Made by a program: the position numbers and the translations under genes
In this document: positions 1 to 8,666 of the stretch, piece after piece
How positions within the stretch are numbered: position 1 is the stretch's first letter
Layout of the letters: every line of letters starts with the position of its first letter
The notes under the pieces: generated by a model
Databases searched by the model: none
Seen by the model: only the letters and a program-made list of their open reading frames with translations
What the model was told of the DNA's origin: nothing
Origin: Pseudorhodoferax sp. Leaf267
GTDB lineage: Bacteria; Pseudomonadota; Gammaproteobacteria; Burkholderiales; Burkholderiaceae_C
Direction of reading: 5' to 3'
Assembly: GCF_001422405.1 (NCBI RefSeq)
Contig: NZ_LMMV01000004.1
Location: 108,642 to 172,641, forward strand
DNA: 64,000 nt

Positions 1-13
1 TGTTCTCGCTCAT
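1..13 (-). CDS. livG: Start of branched-chain amino acid ABC transporter ATPase (partial)
   Basis: Only the first codons are in the window. An ATG on the minus strand at 13-11 reads M-S-E-N and overlaps the TGA stop of the livM-like permease as ATGA. This is the usual translational coupling in livHMGF operons, so the ATP-binding subunit is expected just outside the window. The identity is inferred from gene order only. Confidence 0.5.
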
Positions 14-984
14 CTCTTCTTGATCCACAGGGAGCCGATGCCGCCCGGCAGGAAGCGGATCATCAGCAGCAGGAACAGCCCCAGGCACAGCTGCCAGGTG
101 TTCGGGAAGTACAGGTTGGAGAACGAGCGCACCACCTCCAGCAGCGTGGACGCCACGAACACCGCCAGCACGCTCTGCGAGCCCGCCAGGATGGCGACGA
201 ACACGAACTCGCCCGAGGTCGTCCAGTAGCTGAAGTTCGGGTCGATGTGGCCCAGCGACATGACCGTGAGCGCGCCGCCGCAGCCACCCGCGAAGGCGGC
301 CATGCCGAAGTTCAGCGCGACCGCCTGGCGCACCGAGCCGCCCAGGTATTCGACGCGCAACTCGTTGTCGCGCACGGCCAGTGCGATCAGGCCGCGCGTG
401 GAGTCGAAATACACGCGCGTCAGCAGGGCCAGCACGCCGGCAACCGTGATCGTGACCGCGTACAGCACGTAGGCCACGCGCTCGTCCGACAGGCTCTGTC
501 CCAGCAGCGTGGGCCGGCCCATGTTGAAGCCGTCCGAGCCGCCCAGGCTGGTGGTCTTGACCAGCACGCCATAGCAGACCATGGACAGCGCCAGCGTCAG
601 CATCGCGAAGAAGATGCCGCGGTAGCGTGCCAGCAGCGGCGCGAACGGCGCGGCCACCAGCACGGCCGCCAGGCCGCCGAGCAGCGCGAGTGCCAGTGCG
701 TCGGTCACACCCAGGTGGTTGAAGGCCAGCGCCGCGCAGTAGCCGCCGACCGAGAACACCAGGCCCTGGCCGAAGGACACGACGCCGCTGCGCATCAGCA
801 GCACGATGCCCAGCGAGACCAGGCCGTGCGAGGCCGCCATGGTCAACAGGAACACCAGCCAGCGCGGCAGCCAGGCGCCGATGGCGACGAGCGCCGCCAG
901 CAGCACCAGGCCACCCCAGAAGACCGCATTGCCGCGCGGCGCCGTGCGCGCCACGGCGGGTGCAGGAAGGGAAGCGCTCTTCAT
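10..984 (-). CDS. livM: Branched-chain amino acid-type ABC transporter permease, LivM family
   Basis: A 324-residue inner-membrane permease with about eight to ten hydrophobic segments. It matches the LivM half of HAAT-family importers, which form a heterodimeric channel with LivH. Typical features are the N-terminal hydrophobic run after a polar tail, the RYRGIFFAMLTLALS region and the late AILAGSQS segment. The chosen ATG at 984 overlaps the livH stop (ATGA); an open frame continues upstream but runs inside livH and is a shadow. The stop overlaps the next gene's ATG, so the cluster is one operon. The real substrate may be an amide, urea or aromatic acid rather than Leu/Ile/Val, because the associated binding protein belongs to a broad family. 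Confidence 0.9.
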   Translation of the reverse strand: MKSASLPAPAVARTAPRGNAVFWGGLVLLAALVAIGAWLPRWLVFLLTMAASHGLVSLGIVLLMRSGVVSFGQGLVFSVGGYCAALAFNHLGVTDALALALLGGLAAVLVAAPFAPLLARYRGIFFAMLTLALSMVCYGVLVKTTSLGGSDGFNMGRPTLLGQSLSDERVAYVLYAVTITVAGVLALLTRVYFDSTRGLIALAVRDNELRVEYLGGSVRQAVALNFGMAAFAGGCGGALTVMSLGHIDPNFSYWTTSGEFVFVAILAGSQSVLAVFVASTLLEVVRSFSNLYFPNTWQLCLGLFLLLMIRFLPGGIGSLWIKKR

Positions 985-1880
985 CAGATCTTCCTTGCTT
1001 GAATGCGCTGGAACAGGCCCTCGGGCCGGAATACGAGGACCAGCGCCATGACCACATAGATCGCGAACAGCTCGACCTGCGGCGCCAAATGTACGGCGCA
1101 GGAGCGCGCGAGACCGACGATGAGCGCGCCGATGGCCGCGCCCTCGATGCTGCCCAGCCCGCCGATGATGACAACCGCGAACGAGACAATGATCACGCCG
1201 ACCGAGACGCCCGGCTGCACCGAGATCAGCGGCGCCGTGAAGGCCCCGCCCAGCGCCGCCAAAAAGATGCCGACCGAGAACGCCAGCATGTACACGCGCG
1301 AGACGTTGACGCCCATGCTGGAAGCCACTTCCTCGCTGTGGATCACGGCCAGCACGATCTTGCCCTGGCGCGTGCGGTTCAGCCCCCACCACACGGCCAG
1401 GCCCACGGCCACGGCCAGGCCCATGAGCATGAAGTCGTAGCCCACGTAGATCTGCTCGCCGATCTCCACGTTGCCGAACATCGCATAGGGCTCGGACAGG
1501 TAGTAGGGATTCGCGCCCCAGATGAGCTTGGTCACGTCTTCCAGCATCAGGAACAGCGCGTAGGTGACGAGCACCAGCAGCACCTCGTCGCGGCCGTAGA
1601 AGAAGCGCAGCAGGCCGCGCTCGGTCAGCGGCGCGACGAGCGCCGCCACCGCCACCGCCGCCAGCAGCATGGCCACCAGCGACCAGCCCGGCGCCCACTG
1701 CAGCGTGGCGAACCAGCCGACGAAGCTGGCCGCCGCGTACGCGCCGAGCGCATAGAAGCTGCCATGCGCGATGTTCAGGATCTTCAACACGCCGAACACC
1801 AGCGTGAGGCCCAGCGCCACGATGAACAGCCAGGAGGCGTAGCTCAGGCCGTCCACCAGGATGGTGATGAAGCTGCTCAT
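984..1880 (-). CDS. livH: Branched-chain amino acid-type ABC transporter permease, LivH family
   Basis: A 298-residue integral membrane protein of the LivH family, partner of the LivM subunit encoded immediately downstream. It shows the family hallmark near the N-terminus (LTLVFGVLKILNIAHGSFYALGA) and the conserved C-terminal GLGSIEGAAIGAL segment. It starts 4 nt after the binding-protein gene ends and its stop overlaps livM. Length is normal for the family (about 290-300). Confidence 0.92.
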   Translation of the reverse strand: MSSFITILVDGLSYASWLFIVALGLTLVFGVLKILNIAHGSFYALGAYAAASFVGWFATLQWAPGWSLVAMLLAAVAVAALVAPLTERGLLRFFYGRDEVLLVLVTYALFLMLEDVTKLIWGANPYYLSEPYAMFGNVEIGEQIYVGYDFMLMGLAVAVGLAVWWGLNRTRQGKIVLAVIHSEEVASSMGVNVSRVYMLAFSVGIFLAALGGAFTAPLISVQPGVSVGVIIVSFAVVIIGGLGSIEGAAIGALIVGLARSCAVHLAPQVELFAIYVVMALVLVFRPEGLFQRIQARKI

Positions 1881-1884
1881 GGCG

Positions 1885-3174
1885 TCATTCGCACTTCGCG
1901 CCGGCCATGCCTCCCTTGATCCAGTCCTCCGACTTCATACCCGCCGGCGGGTTCACGCATTCGGCCGGGAAGCGCTGGATGTCCTCCAGCACCACCATCT
2001 TCTTGCCCGCGTCATACCGGGTCTTGCCGATCGCCGTGGGCTGCGTGGCCTGGTGGCCGTCGGCCAGCGTCATGCGGATGCGGCCGCCGGGGGCGTCCCA
2101 CTCGCTGCCCTTCAGGGCGGCGGCCAGCTGCTCGTGCGTGGGCTTCTTGCCGCCGTTGGCGGCCATGGCCTTCTCGGCCGCGAGCTTGAGGCCCAGCAGC
2201 GCCTGCGCCATGCGGTACGGAGCCTGGGCGGGGTAGGTGTTGTAGCCGGTCTCGTAGAGCTTCCACCACCAGTCGTTCAGCGCGCTCTTGGGCGCCAGCA
2301 GGCCGTAGGCGCCGCGCGCGCCGAGGATGGTGCCGTCGGGCATCTTGTCGCCCAGCGGGGTCAGCACATGGTCGGCCGCCGACAGCACGACCTGGGTGCG
2401 CTTGAACAGCCCGCGCGGGCCGGACTGCAGCACGAAGGCCTGCAGGTCGCCGCCCCACAGGCTGGAGTGCGTGACGTCGGCGCGCTTGGACGTCAGCGCC
2501 GAGATCTCGGTGCCGTACTGGCCGGCGCCGAACTTGGGCAGCAGGTCTTCGCCGACCTTGGCCTGCGGGTACAGCTGGCCCATGGCAGCCTTGAAGTCGT
2601 TGCGCGAATCGTGGCCCCAGGCGTAGTCCTGGTTGATGAGGTTGATCGTGTCGGCCTTGATGTTGCGCGCCTTGAGGTAGCGCGCCAGCGCCACGTTGTC
2701 CATGGTGCCGTGCGAGGCGGTGCGGAACACGTAGTTGTACTTGCCGTCCTCGAACACGCGCGGCGTGCCGCAGTCGTACAGGATCAGGAAGCGCTTGAGT
2801 TCCTCTGCCACCGGCGCCACGGCCAGGCAGTCGCCCGAGCTCACGTAGCCCACCACGGCGTCGACCTTCTCGCGGTCGTACAGGTTGCGCAGCTCCTGCA
2901 CCTGCTTGGTGGCGCCGCCGTTCTCGTCCACGTAGACGGCCTCGATCTTCATGCCGCCGATGCCGGGCTTGTCGTAGGGGGCCGGGGCGCCGCCCTTGTT
3001 GAAGGCCTCCACCAGCACCTTGGCGCCGTTGACGGCGGGAATGCCGAAGCTCTCGGCCGCCTGGCCGGAGAGGAAGCTGACGATGCCGATCTTGAAGCTG
3101 TCCTGGGCCTGGGCCGCGTTGCTGAACGTGGCGATGGCCAGGGCGGCTGCCGCGGCGATGTGTCGTGTCTTCAT
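1885..3174 (-). CDS. ABC transporter periplasmic substrate-binding protein, LivK/Peripla_BP_6 type
   Basis: A 429-residue secreted binding protein. A Sec signal peptide (MKTRHIAAAAALAIATFSNA, cleavage near AQAQ) precedes a type I periplasmic-binding fold with the usual IGIVSFLSGQAA opening and VGYVSSGDCLAV region. The start ATG at 3174 was chosen because it begins the signal peptide and has a GGAG Shine-Dalgarno about 7 nt upstream; a frame extension of ten residues upstream was discarded. It lies 33 nt after the GntR gene and 4 nt before livH, so regulator and transporter are probably co-transcribed. The ligand cannot be read from the sequence; members of this family bind amino acids, amides, urea or aromatic acids. 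Confidence 0.88.
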   Translation of the reverse strand: MKTRHIAAAAALAIATFSNAAQAQDSFKIGIVSFLSGQAAESFGIPAVNGAKVLVEAFNKGGAPAPYDKPGIGGMKIEAVYVDENGGATKQVQELRNLYDREKVDAVVGYVSSGDCLAVAPVAEELKRFLILYDCGTPRVFEDGKYNYVFRTASHGTMDNVALARYLKARNIKADTINLINQDYAWGHDSRNDFKAAMGQLYPQAKVGEDLLPKFGAGQYGTEISALTSKRADVTHSSLWGGDLQAFVLQSGPRGLFKRTQVVLSAADHVLTPLGDKMPDGTILGARGAYGLLAPKSALNDWWWKLYETGYNTYPAQAPYRMAQALLGLKLAAEKAMAANGGKKPTHEQLAAALKGSEWDAPGGRIRMTLADGHQATQPTAIGKTRYDAGKKMVVLEDIQRFPAECVNPPAGMKSEDWIKGGMAGAKCE

Positions 3175-3207
3175 GCTGGTCTCCTTCAGTGGTGGTGTCT
3201 GCACTTG

Positions 3208-4068
3208 CTACGAGGAACGGGCCCGGGCGATGGGCGTCTGCATGTCCAGGCCCGTCATTTCGAAGCCCTTCTGGAAATCGACCATGTGCTTGCGCGTCCA
3301 CTCGGCGGCGGCGGCGGCATCGCGGCGCTGCAGTGCATCGAGGATGGCGCGGTGCGCCGCCAGGTTGCGCGCCTTGGACTGCGGCAGGCGCAGGTGGATC
3401 TGCAGCAGCGTGGGGTTGTAGAGCAGGCTGATCGGCTCGCGCGCCAGCATCAGGGCGCGGTTGTGGCTGGCGCGGCCGACGAGCGCGTGGAACTCGACGT
3501 CGAGCTCGACCAGGCGCGCGTTGTCTTCCACCGATTCGGCGCCCTGGGCCTGCAGATCGGCGGTGCGCTCGGTGTTGGCCGCGAGCTCCTGCAGGTCCAG
3601 CGGCTCGGCGTTCAGCGCCGCCAGTTGCGCGGCCAGCGGCTCCAGCGTGACCGCCACCTGCCACAGCTCGGCGAAGGTGGTCTGTTGCAGCAGCAGCAGG
3701 CGCGCGGCACGTGGCGCCATCTCGTACAGCCCGGGCAGGGCCACGAACAGGCGGCGGCCCTCGCGACGCTGCACGAGCCCTTCCTGCTCGATCTGGCGGA
3801 TCGCCTCGCGCACGGTGGAACGGTGCACGCCGAAGCGCTCGGCCAGGCTTTGCTCGGTGGGCAAGGGCATGCCGGGCTGGAGCTGGCCGTCCAGGATGCT
3901 GCGCTCGATCTCCGACGACACGACCTTGTAGGCCGGCTCCAGCCGCAGACGCTGGAACATCGACGCGTCGGCCCGTGGCCGCCGGCTGGGTGTGCCATCG
4001 TCGGCATCGACGGTGCGCACGGACGGAGGCTCCGCCGGGCGGCGGGGCGCTCGGGTGCTGGCTGTCAC
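3208..4068 (-). CDS. GntR-family transcriptional regulator (FadR subfamily, FCD domain)
   Basis: A 286-residue DNA-binding regulator: a winged helix-turn-helix at about residues 45-105 (ERFGVHRSTVREAIRQIEQ is the recognition region), then a helical FCD effector domain with the family His/Asp metal-site positions. The GTG at 4068 is preferred as start because AGGAG lies 7 nt upstream and the 17-bp operator sits just outside the gene; starts at 4146 or 3960 are also open. It is the first gene of the liv-type operon and likely senses that system's substrate. The N-terminal 35 residues are basic and low-complexity. Confidence 0.88.
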   Translation of the reverse strand: MTASTRAPRRPAEPPSVRTVDADDGTPSRRPRADASMFQRLRLEPAYKVVSSEIERSILDGQLQPGMPLPTEQSLAERFGVHRSTVREAIRQIEQEGLVQRREGRRLFVALPGLYEMAPRAARLLLLQQTTFAELWQVAVTLEPLAAQLAALNAEPLDLQELAANTERTADLQAQGAESVEDNARLVELDVEFHALVGRASHNRALMLAREPISLLYNPTLLQIHLRLPQSKARNLAAHRAILDALQRRDAAAAAEWTRKHMVDFQKGFEMTGLDMQTPIARARSS

Positions 4069-4102
4069 GCGTTGTCTCCTGGCCGCCGTTGTCGGCGTTG
4101 TG

Positions 4103-4119
4103 CGTTTGTCGGACAAACG
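4103..4119. promoter_or_regulatory. Palindromic operator for the GntR/FadR-type regulator
   Basis: The sequence CGTTTGTC-G-GACAAACG is a perfect inverted repeat around one base, with the core TTGTCGGACAA. This fits the known FadR-subfamily consensus (TNGTNNNACNA). It lies 35 bp upstream of the GTG start of the GntR gene and between it and the divergent maeB. Autoregulation of the gntR-liv operon is the simplest reading. Confidence 0.75.
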
Positions 4120-4222
4120 GATTTTGCGCAGCGATGGGCGCGGCACCGCAGCGGGTTTTCCCGGGCCACCAAGGCCGCACCGGCCGGGTGTACGGACCCG
4201 GTGCCGGGCCTGGAGGCCCCCC

Positions 4223-4228
4223 TACAAT
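4223..4228 (+). promoter_or_regulatory. Possible -10 element for maeB
   Basis: TACAAT is a good sigma70-type -10 hexamer 74 bp upstream of the maeB start. No convincing -35 is present at 17 bp, so this is a weak call. Confidence 0.35.
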
Positions 4229-4302
4229 CGCGCTCCCCTACAGCATCAGACAGGCTGGACCGTGCAACTTCGCACGGAACGCCCATCTCGAGGAGACGCC
4301 GA

Positions 4303-6633
4303 ATGGCTGACACGACCGTGAGCAACGAACAAAAACGGGCTGAACTGCGCCAGGCGGCGCTGAACTATCACGAGTTCCCGGTCCCCGGCAAGATCTCCGT
4401 GACGGCCACCAAGCAGCTCGTCAACCAGCGCGACCTGGCCCTGGCCTACTCGCCCGGCGTGGCGGCCCCGTGCGAAGAGATCGTCAAGGACCCGAACGCG
4501 GCCTTCAAGTACACGGCGCGCGGCAACCTGGTGGCCGTGATCACCAACGGCACGGCCGTGCTGGGCCTGGGCGACATCGGCCCGCTGGCGTCCAAGCCGG
4601 TGATGGAAGGCAAGGGCGTGCTGTTCAAGAAGTTCGCCGGCGTCGACGTGTTCGACATCGAGATCGACGAGAAAGACCCGCAAAAGCTGGTCGACGTGAT
4701 CGCCGCGCTGGAGCCGACCTTCGGCGCCATCAACCTGGAAGACATCAAGGCGCCGGACTGCTTCTTCGTCGAGCGCGAGCTGCGCAAGCGCATGAAGATC
4801 CCGGTGTTCCATGACGACCAGCACGGCACGGCCATCACCGTGGCGGCCGCGATGCTGAACGGCCTGAAGGTCGTGGGCAAGAACATCGGCGAGGTCAAGC
4901 TCGTCACGTCGGGTGCGGGCGCTGCTGCCCTGGCCTGCCTGAACCTGCTGCTCAAGGTGGGCCTGAAGCGCGAAAACGTGTTCGTGACCGACCTGGCCGG
5001 CGTGGTCTACGAAGGCCGCACCGAGCTGATGGACGACGACAAGCGCCAGTTCATGCAGAACACGACGGCCCGCACGCTGAGCGAGATCATCGAGGGCGCG
5101 GACGTGTTCCTGGGCCTGTCGGCCGGCGGTGTCCTGAAGCCCGCCATGGTCGCCAAGATGGCGGCCAAGCCGGTCATCTTCGCCCTGGCCAACCCCAACC
5201 CCGAGATCACGCCCGAAGACGCGCGTTCGGTGCGTGACGACGTGGTCATGGCCACGGGCCGTACGGACTATCCGAACCAGGTCAACAACGTCCTGTGCTT
5301 CCCGTACATCTTCCGCGGCGCGCTGGACTGCGGCGCCACGACGATCACGGACGAGATGGAGATCGCGGCCGTCAATGCGATTGCCGAGCTGGCCCAGGCC
5401 GAGCAGAGCGAGCGCGTGGCCGCGGCCTATGTCGGCGAGAAGCTGAGCTTCGGCCCCGAGTACCTGATCCCCAAGCCATTCGACCCGCGCCTCATGATGA
5501 AGATCGCGCCGGCGGTGGCCAAGGCCGCCGAGGAAAGCGGCGTGGCGCAGCGCCCGATCGCCGACCTGGACGCCTACCGCGACCGTCTGCAGAGCTTTGT
5601 CTACGCCTCGGGCACGACGATGAAGCCGATCTTCGACGCCGCCAAGCGCGCCAAGAAGAAGCGCGTGGTGTTCTGCGAGGGCGAGGAGGAGCGCGTGCTG
5701 CGCGCGCTGCAGATCGTGGTCGACGAGGGCATCGCGCGCCCGACCGTGATCGGCCGCCCGGCCATCATCGCCCAGCGCATCGAGAAGTTCGGCCTGCGCC
5801 TGCGCGAGGAGCTGGACTACGACATCGTCAACGTCGAGCAGGACCACCGCTACCGCGACTTCTGGCAGACCTACCACCGCATGACCGAGCGCCAGGGCAC
5901 GACGGCCCAGCTGGCCAAGATCGAGATGCGGCGCCGGCTGACCCTGATCGGCGCGATGCTGCTGCACAAGGACGAGGTCGACGGCATGATCTGCGGCACC
6001 TGGGGCACGACCCAGACCCACCTGCAGTACATCGACCAAGTCATCGGCAAGCACCCTGGCGGCGCCGACAGCACGGCGCAGAGCGTGCCGGTCTACGCCT
6101 GCATGAACGGCCTGCTGCTGCCCGATCGCCAGATCTTCCTGGTCGACACGCACGTCAACTACGACCCGACGCCGGCCGAGCTATGCGAGATCACGGCATT
6201 GGCGGCCGAAGAGATGATCCGCTTCGGCCTGAAGCCCAAGGCCGCACTGCTGTCGCATTCGAACTTCGGCAGCAGCAACCGGCCTTCGGCGTTGAAGATG
6301 CGCGAGACGCTGGCGTTGCTGCGCGAGCAGGCGCCCTGGCTGGAGGTAGACGGCGAGATGCACGGCGACGTGGCGCTGGACGGCAAGCAGCGCGACGTGC
6401 TGATGCCGCACAGCGCGCTGACCGGCGACGCCAACCTGTTGGTATTCCCCAACCTCGACGCCGCGAACATTGCATACAACCTGCTCAAGACGGCGGCCGG
6501 CGGCAACATCGCCATCGGCCCGGTGCTGCTGGGCGCGGCCAAGCCGGTGCATATCCTGACGGCCAGTGCCACGGTGCGGCGCATCGTGAACATGACGGCC
6601 CTGACCGTGGCCGACGCCAACGCCGAGCGCTGA
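4303..6633 (+). CDS. maeB: NADP-dependent malic enzyme with C-terminal phosphotransacetylase-like domain
   Basis: A 776-residue cytosolic enzyme that decarboxylates malate to pyruvate and makes NADPH. The N-terminal malic domain carries [14 protein letters not shown] and the catalytic-site region FHDDQHGTA. The NAD(P)-binding glycine motif TSGAGAAA is near residue 205. From about residue 450 it has a phosphate acetyltransferase-like domain ([17 protein letters not shown]), as in the large MaeB class, where that domain is regulatory rather than catalytic. The ATG at 4303 follows GAGGAGA; the frame is open far upstream but that stretch is non-coding shadow of the opposite genes. Length fits the family (about 760-775). 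Confidence 0.97.
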   Translation: MADTTVSNEQKRAELRQAALNYHEFPVPGKISVTATKQLVNQRDLALAYSPGVAAPCEEIVKDPNAAFKYTARGNLVAVITNGTAVLGLGDIGPLASKPVMEGKGVLFKKFAGVDVFDIEIDEKDPQKLVDVIAALEPTFGAINLEDIKAPDCFFVERELRKRMKIPVFHDDQHGTAITVAAAMLNGLKVVGKNIGEVKLVTSGAGAAALACLNLLLKVGLKRENVFVTDLAGVVYEGRTELMDDDKRQFMQNTTARTLSEIIEGADVFLGLSAGGVLKPAMVAKMAAKPVIFALANPNPEITPEDARSVRDDVVMATGRTDYPNQVNNVLCFPYIFRGALDCGATTITDEMEIAAVNAIAELAQAEQSERVAAAYVGEKLSFGPEYLIPKPFDPRLMMKIAPAVAKAAEESGVAQRPIADLDAYRDRLQSFVYASGTTMKPIFDAAKRAKKKRVVFCEGEEERVLRALQIVVDEGIARPTVIGRPAIIAQRIEKFGLRLREELDYDIVNVEQDHRYRDFWQTYHRMTERQGTTAQLAKIEMRRRLTLIGAMLLHKDEVDGMICGTWGTTQTHLQYIDQVIGKHPGGADSTAQSVPVYACMNGLLLPDRQIFLVDTHVNYDPTPAELCEITALAAEEMIRFGLKPKAALLSHSNFGSSNRPSALKMRETLALLREQAPWLEVDGEMHGDVALDGKQRDVLMPHSALTGDANLLVFPNLDAANIAYNLLKTAAGGNIAIGPVLLGAAKPVHILTASATVRRIVNMTALTVADANAER

Positions 6634-6685
6634 GCCTTGGTGCCATAGCAAGCACCAACTTGGAACGGGCTTTTGCCCCTGTGCA

Positions 6686-6706
6686 CATGCCCAAAATTTG
6701 GGCATG
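6686..6706. repeat. 21-bp perfect inverted repeat upstream of the RNase gene
   Basis: Arms CATGCCCAAA and TTTGGGCATG flank a single A. With a one-base centre it is a poor RNA hairpin but a good DNA-operator shape. It lies between maeB and the secreted RNase gene, about 90 bp before the latter. Its function is not known. Confidence 0.6.
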
Positions 6707-6796
6707 GCCTTGCTTTTCCAGGTACCTTGGGGCACACTAGCGCGCTTCACTTCCGGGGGTTAACCCGGAGTTCGCGCAAGCCCCAAGTTTTCCTCC

Positions 6797-7204
6797 ATGC
6801 TGTTCACGCCCAACAACGCCACAGGCCGGTTGTTCCGAAGTTGCCTGTTGATGTTGGCGTTGGCAACAGGCACCGTAGCGGTGCATTCGCGACAACCCGC
6901 TTCACCCGTCGAGCTGGACCAGATTGCGTTGGTAGAGCTGCCTGCACAAGGCAGGCAGACCTACCAGCTCATCCTGCAAGGCGGCCCGTTTCCTTATGAG
7001 AAGGACGGCACGGTGTTCGGCAATCGCGAGCGTCTGCTACCGGCCCAGCGGCGTGGGTATTACCGCGAGTACACGGTGGCCCATGCCGGCGCCCGCAATC
7101 GCGGGGCGCGGCGCATCGTGTGTGGCGGTCTGCGCCCGACGGTGCCGGACGGCTGCTACTACACGAGCGACCACTACGCGAGCTTTCGAAAAATCGTCCA
7201 TTGA
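6797..7204 (+). CDS. Secreted guanyl-specific ribonuclease, barnase/RNase Sa (N1/T1) family
   Basis: A 135-residue precursor with a hydrophobic export signal (about residues 11-30) and a mature microbial-RNase fold. The catalytic pattern is visible: Glu91 in YYREYTV, basic residues Arg105/106 in GARRIV, and His126 in TSDHYASFRKI. The family cleaves RNA after guanine. The next gene, 43 bp downstream, encodes a barstar-type inhibitor, the expected immunity partner. The start ATG at 6797 gives a complete signal peptide; the Shine-Dalgarno is weak. Confidence 0.88.
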   Translation: MLFTPNNATGRLFRSCLLMLALATGTVAVHSRQPASPVELDQIALVELPAQGRQTYQLILQGGPFPYEKDGTVFGNRERLLPAQRRGYYREYTVAHAGARNRGARRIVCGGLRPTVPDGCYYTSDHYASFRKIVH

Positions 7205-7247
7205 AAACGGACGCCTGGATTAGTTTTAGTGAGACCGGGGTATTTTG

Positions 7248-7670
7248 ATGACTAACGTTAAAACGGAGTTGGATGCGCCACTTCGTACCGTGCGAACCAA
7301 CATCGTCCAGTCGATCCGGGCGTTCCGGGTGCAGGACCTGCAGGAAGCCGCCCAGTCCATGGGCCATCACTTCCTGTACGCCAACCTGTCCAGCGCCCAG
7401 AGCAAGCAGGACGTGCTGGACCTGATCGCACAGCAGTTCACCTTCCCCACGCACTTCGGCAAGAACTTCGACGCCTTGTACGACTGCATGACGGACCCGT
7501 TGCACAAATCGGGCCCGCAGCCGGGCTTCATCGTGGTGCTGGAGCAGATTCCCGCGAACGCGAAGTTCGACAAGGAAGCGCGCGAGCAGCTGCTGGACAT
7601 CTTCCGCGACGCCGCCGACTACTGGGGCGACCGAAAAATACCGTTCCGCTGTTTCTATTCTTTTCTGTAG
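7248..7670 (+). CDS. Barstar-family RNase inhibitor
   Basis: A 140-residue cytoplasmic protein of the barstar family. The conserved core FPTHFGKNFDALYDCMTD is the RNase-binding helix region, followed by the VVLEQIP strand. It lies right behind a barnase-type RNase and probably protects the cell before that enzyme is exported. The ATG at 7248 was chosen over a TTG one codon upstream. About 45 extra residues precede the barstar fold compared with the 90-residue Bacillus protein. The protein ends in FYSFL-TAG, but the sequence after the stop is coding-like in the -1 frame (see separate entry). Confidence 0.88.
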   Translation: MTNVKTELDAPLRTVRTNIVQSIRAFRVQDLQEAAQSMGHHFLYANLSSAQSKQDVLDLIAQQFTFPTHFGKNFDALYDCMTDPLHKSGPQPGFIVVLEQIPANAKFDKEAREQLLDIFRDAADYWGDRKIPFRCFYSFL

Positions 7671-7855
7671 CCCGTTCTGCACACACCAGCCAAGCAGAAC
7701 GGGCGAATGAGGCTCAGACCGAGGCCGTTGCCGGCATCGAACTCACGACGGATTCGGGCGAGAAGATGCCCACGGACAAACTGGTCGATGTGTCGCCGCT
7801 GGCGCTGCGCATGAGCAGCCCGTTCAACGCGGGTTACTGGCTGGCAGCCGCCTGA
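7671..7855 (+). other. Out-of-frame coding-like tail behind the barstar gene
   Basis: In the -1 frame relative to the barstar gene, translation runs through the stop and continues for about 60 codons to TGA at 7853-7855. It has protein-like composition (for example IELTTDSGEKMPTDK and then SSPFNAGYWLAAA). It has no ATG or GTG of its own near its beginning. It could be the former C-terminus of the barstar-like protein cut off by a frameshift in the T-rich stretch at 7660-7664, or a product of -1 slippage there. An intrinsic terminator lies 20 bp after its stop. Confidence 0.4.
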
Positions 7856-7876
7856 AGCCTTGCATCGCGCAACCTG

Positions 7877-7903
7877 AACGCCCGTCCCTCGACGGGCGTT
7901 TTT
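7877..7903. terminator. Bidirectional intrinsic terminator between barstar and rsmA
   Basis: A 10-bp stem (AACGCCCGTC / GACGGGCGTT) with a CCTC loop is followed by TTTTT on the plus strand and preceded by AA on the other. It serves the barstar side and, less strongly, rsmA, whose stop is at 7914. Confidence 0.8.
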
Positions 7904-7913
7904 GTTGGCGGGC

Positions 7914-8666
7914 CTACAGCGCCTGCGCCAGCGCGACGAATTCTGCGACCGGCACTTCCTCTGCGCGGCGCTGCAGGTCGAACGGGCCGGCGAACTGCCG
8001 CGCCTCCAGCCAGCGGCCCAGTGCGTGGCGCAGCAGCTTGCGGCGCTGGCTGAAGGCCACCTGCACCAGTTCGCTGAGCAGGGCCGCGTCCAGCACGGGC
8101 GCTTGCGCCAATGGCTCCATGCGCACGACGGCGCTGTCCACGCGCGGTGGCGGGTCGAAACTCTCCGGCCCCACGAACAGCACGTTCTCCATCGCGTAGC
8201 GCCACTGCAGCATCACGCTGAGCCGGCCATAGGCGGCCGTGGACGGCGCCGCCACCATGCGGTCGACCACTTCCTTTTGCAGCATGAAGTGCTGGTCCTG
8301 GATGGCATCCACATGGTCCAGCAGGTGGAACAGGATGGGCGTGGAGATGTTGTAGGGCAGGTTGCCGACCACGCGCAGCCGCTGGCCGGCCGGGGCCAAA
8401 GCCGTGAAGTCGACCTTCAGCACGTCGGACTCGACGACGTGCAGCTGCGGCCGGTTGCGCAGGCGCTGCGCCAGGTCGCGGTCGAGCTCGATGACCGTCA
8501 GCTGGCCCAGGCGCTCGACCAGGGGCTGGGTCAGCGCGGCCAGGCCGGGCCCGATCTCCACCATGGGCTCGCCGTGCTGCGGCCCGATCGCCCGCACGAT
8601 GGCGTCGATGACGCCGGCATCGGACAGGAAATGCTGGCCGAAGCGTTTGCGTGCGATGTGCTTCAC
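7914..8666 (-). CDS. rsmA: 16S rRNA (adenine(1518)-N(6)/adenine(1519)-N(6))-dimethyltransferase
   Basis: A 250-residue SAM-dependent methyltransferase (KsgA) that dimethylates two adenines in helix 45 of 16S rRNA during 30S maturation. It shows [11 protein letters not shown] at the N-terminus, the SAM motif [10 protein letters not shown], and the catalytic NLPYNISTP. It starts with GTG at 8666, overlapping the surA stop as GTGA, so it is translationally coupled to surA. The pdxA gene often found between surA and rsmA is absent. Confidence 0.97.
   Translation of the reverse strand: MKHIARKRFGQHFLSDAGVIDAIVRAIGPQHGEPMVEIGPGLAALTQPLVERLGQLTVIELDRDLAQRLRNRPQLHVVESDVLKVDFTALAPAGQRLRVVGNLPYNISTPILFHLLDHVDAIQDQHFMLQKEVVDRMVAAPSTAAYGRLSVMLQWRYAMENVLFVGPESFDPPPRVDSAVVRMEPLAQAPVLDAALLSELVQVAFSQRRKLLRHALGRWLEARQFAGPFDLQRRAEEVPVAEFVALAQAL

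Noticed and set aside
1861..4302. Very long plus-strand open frame joined to maeB
   Set aside because: It runs antisense to the liv operon and the GntR gene, has shadow-type composition (His/Gln/Arg/Ala-rich), and the real maeB start with GAGGAGA is at 4303.
4246..6153. 635-codon minus-strand frame across maeB
   Set aside because: It is the antisense shadow of maeB; the translation is low-complexity (Val/Asp/His/Gln) with no motif.
6637..6658. Terminator after maeB (TTGGTGC / GCACCAA hairpin)
   Set aside because: The 7-bp stem with an 8-nt loop has no T-run directly after it, so it is too weak to list.
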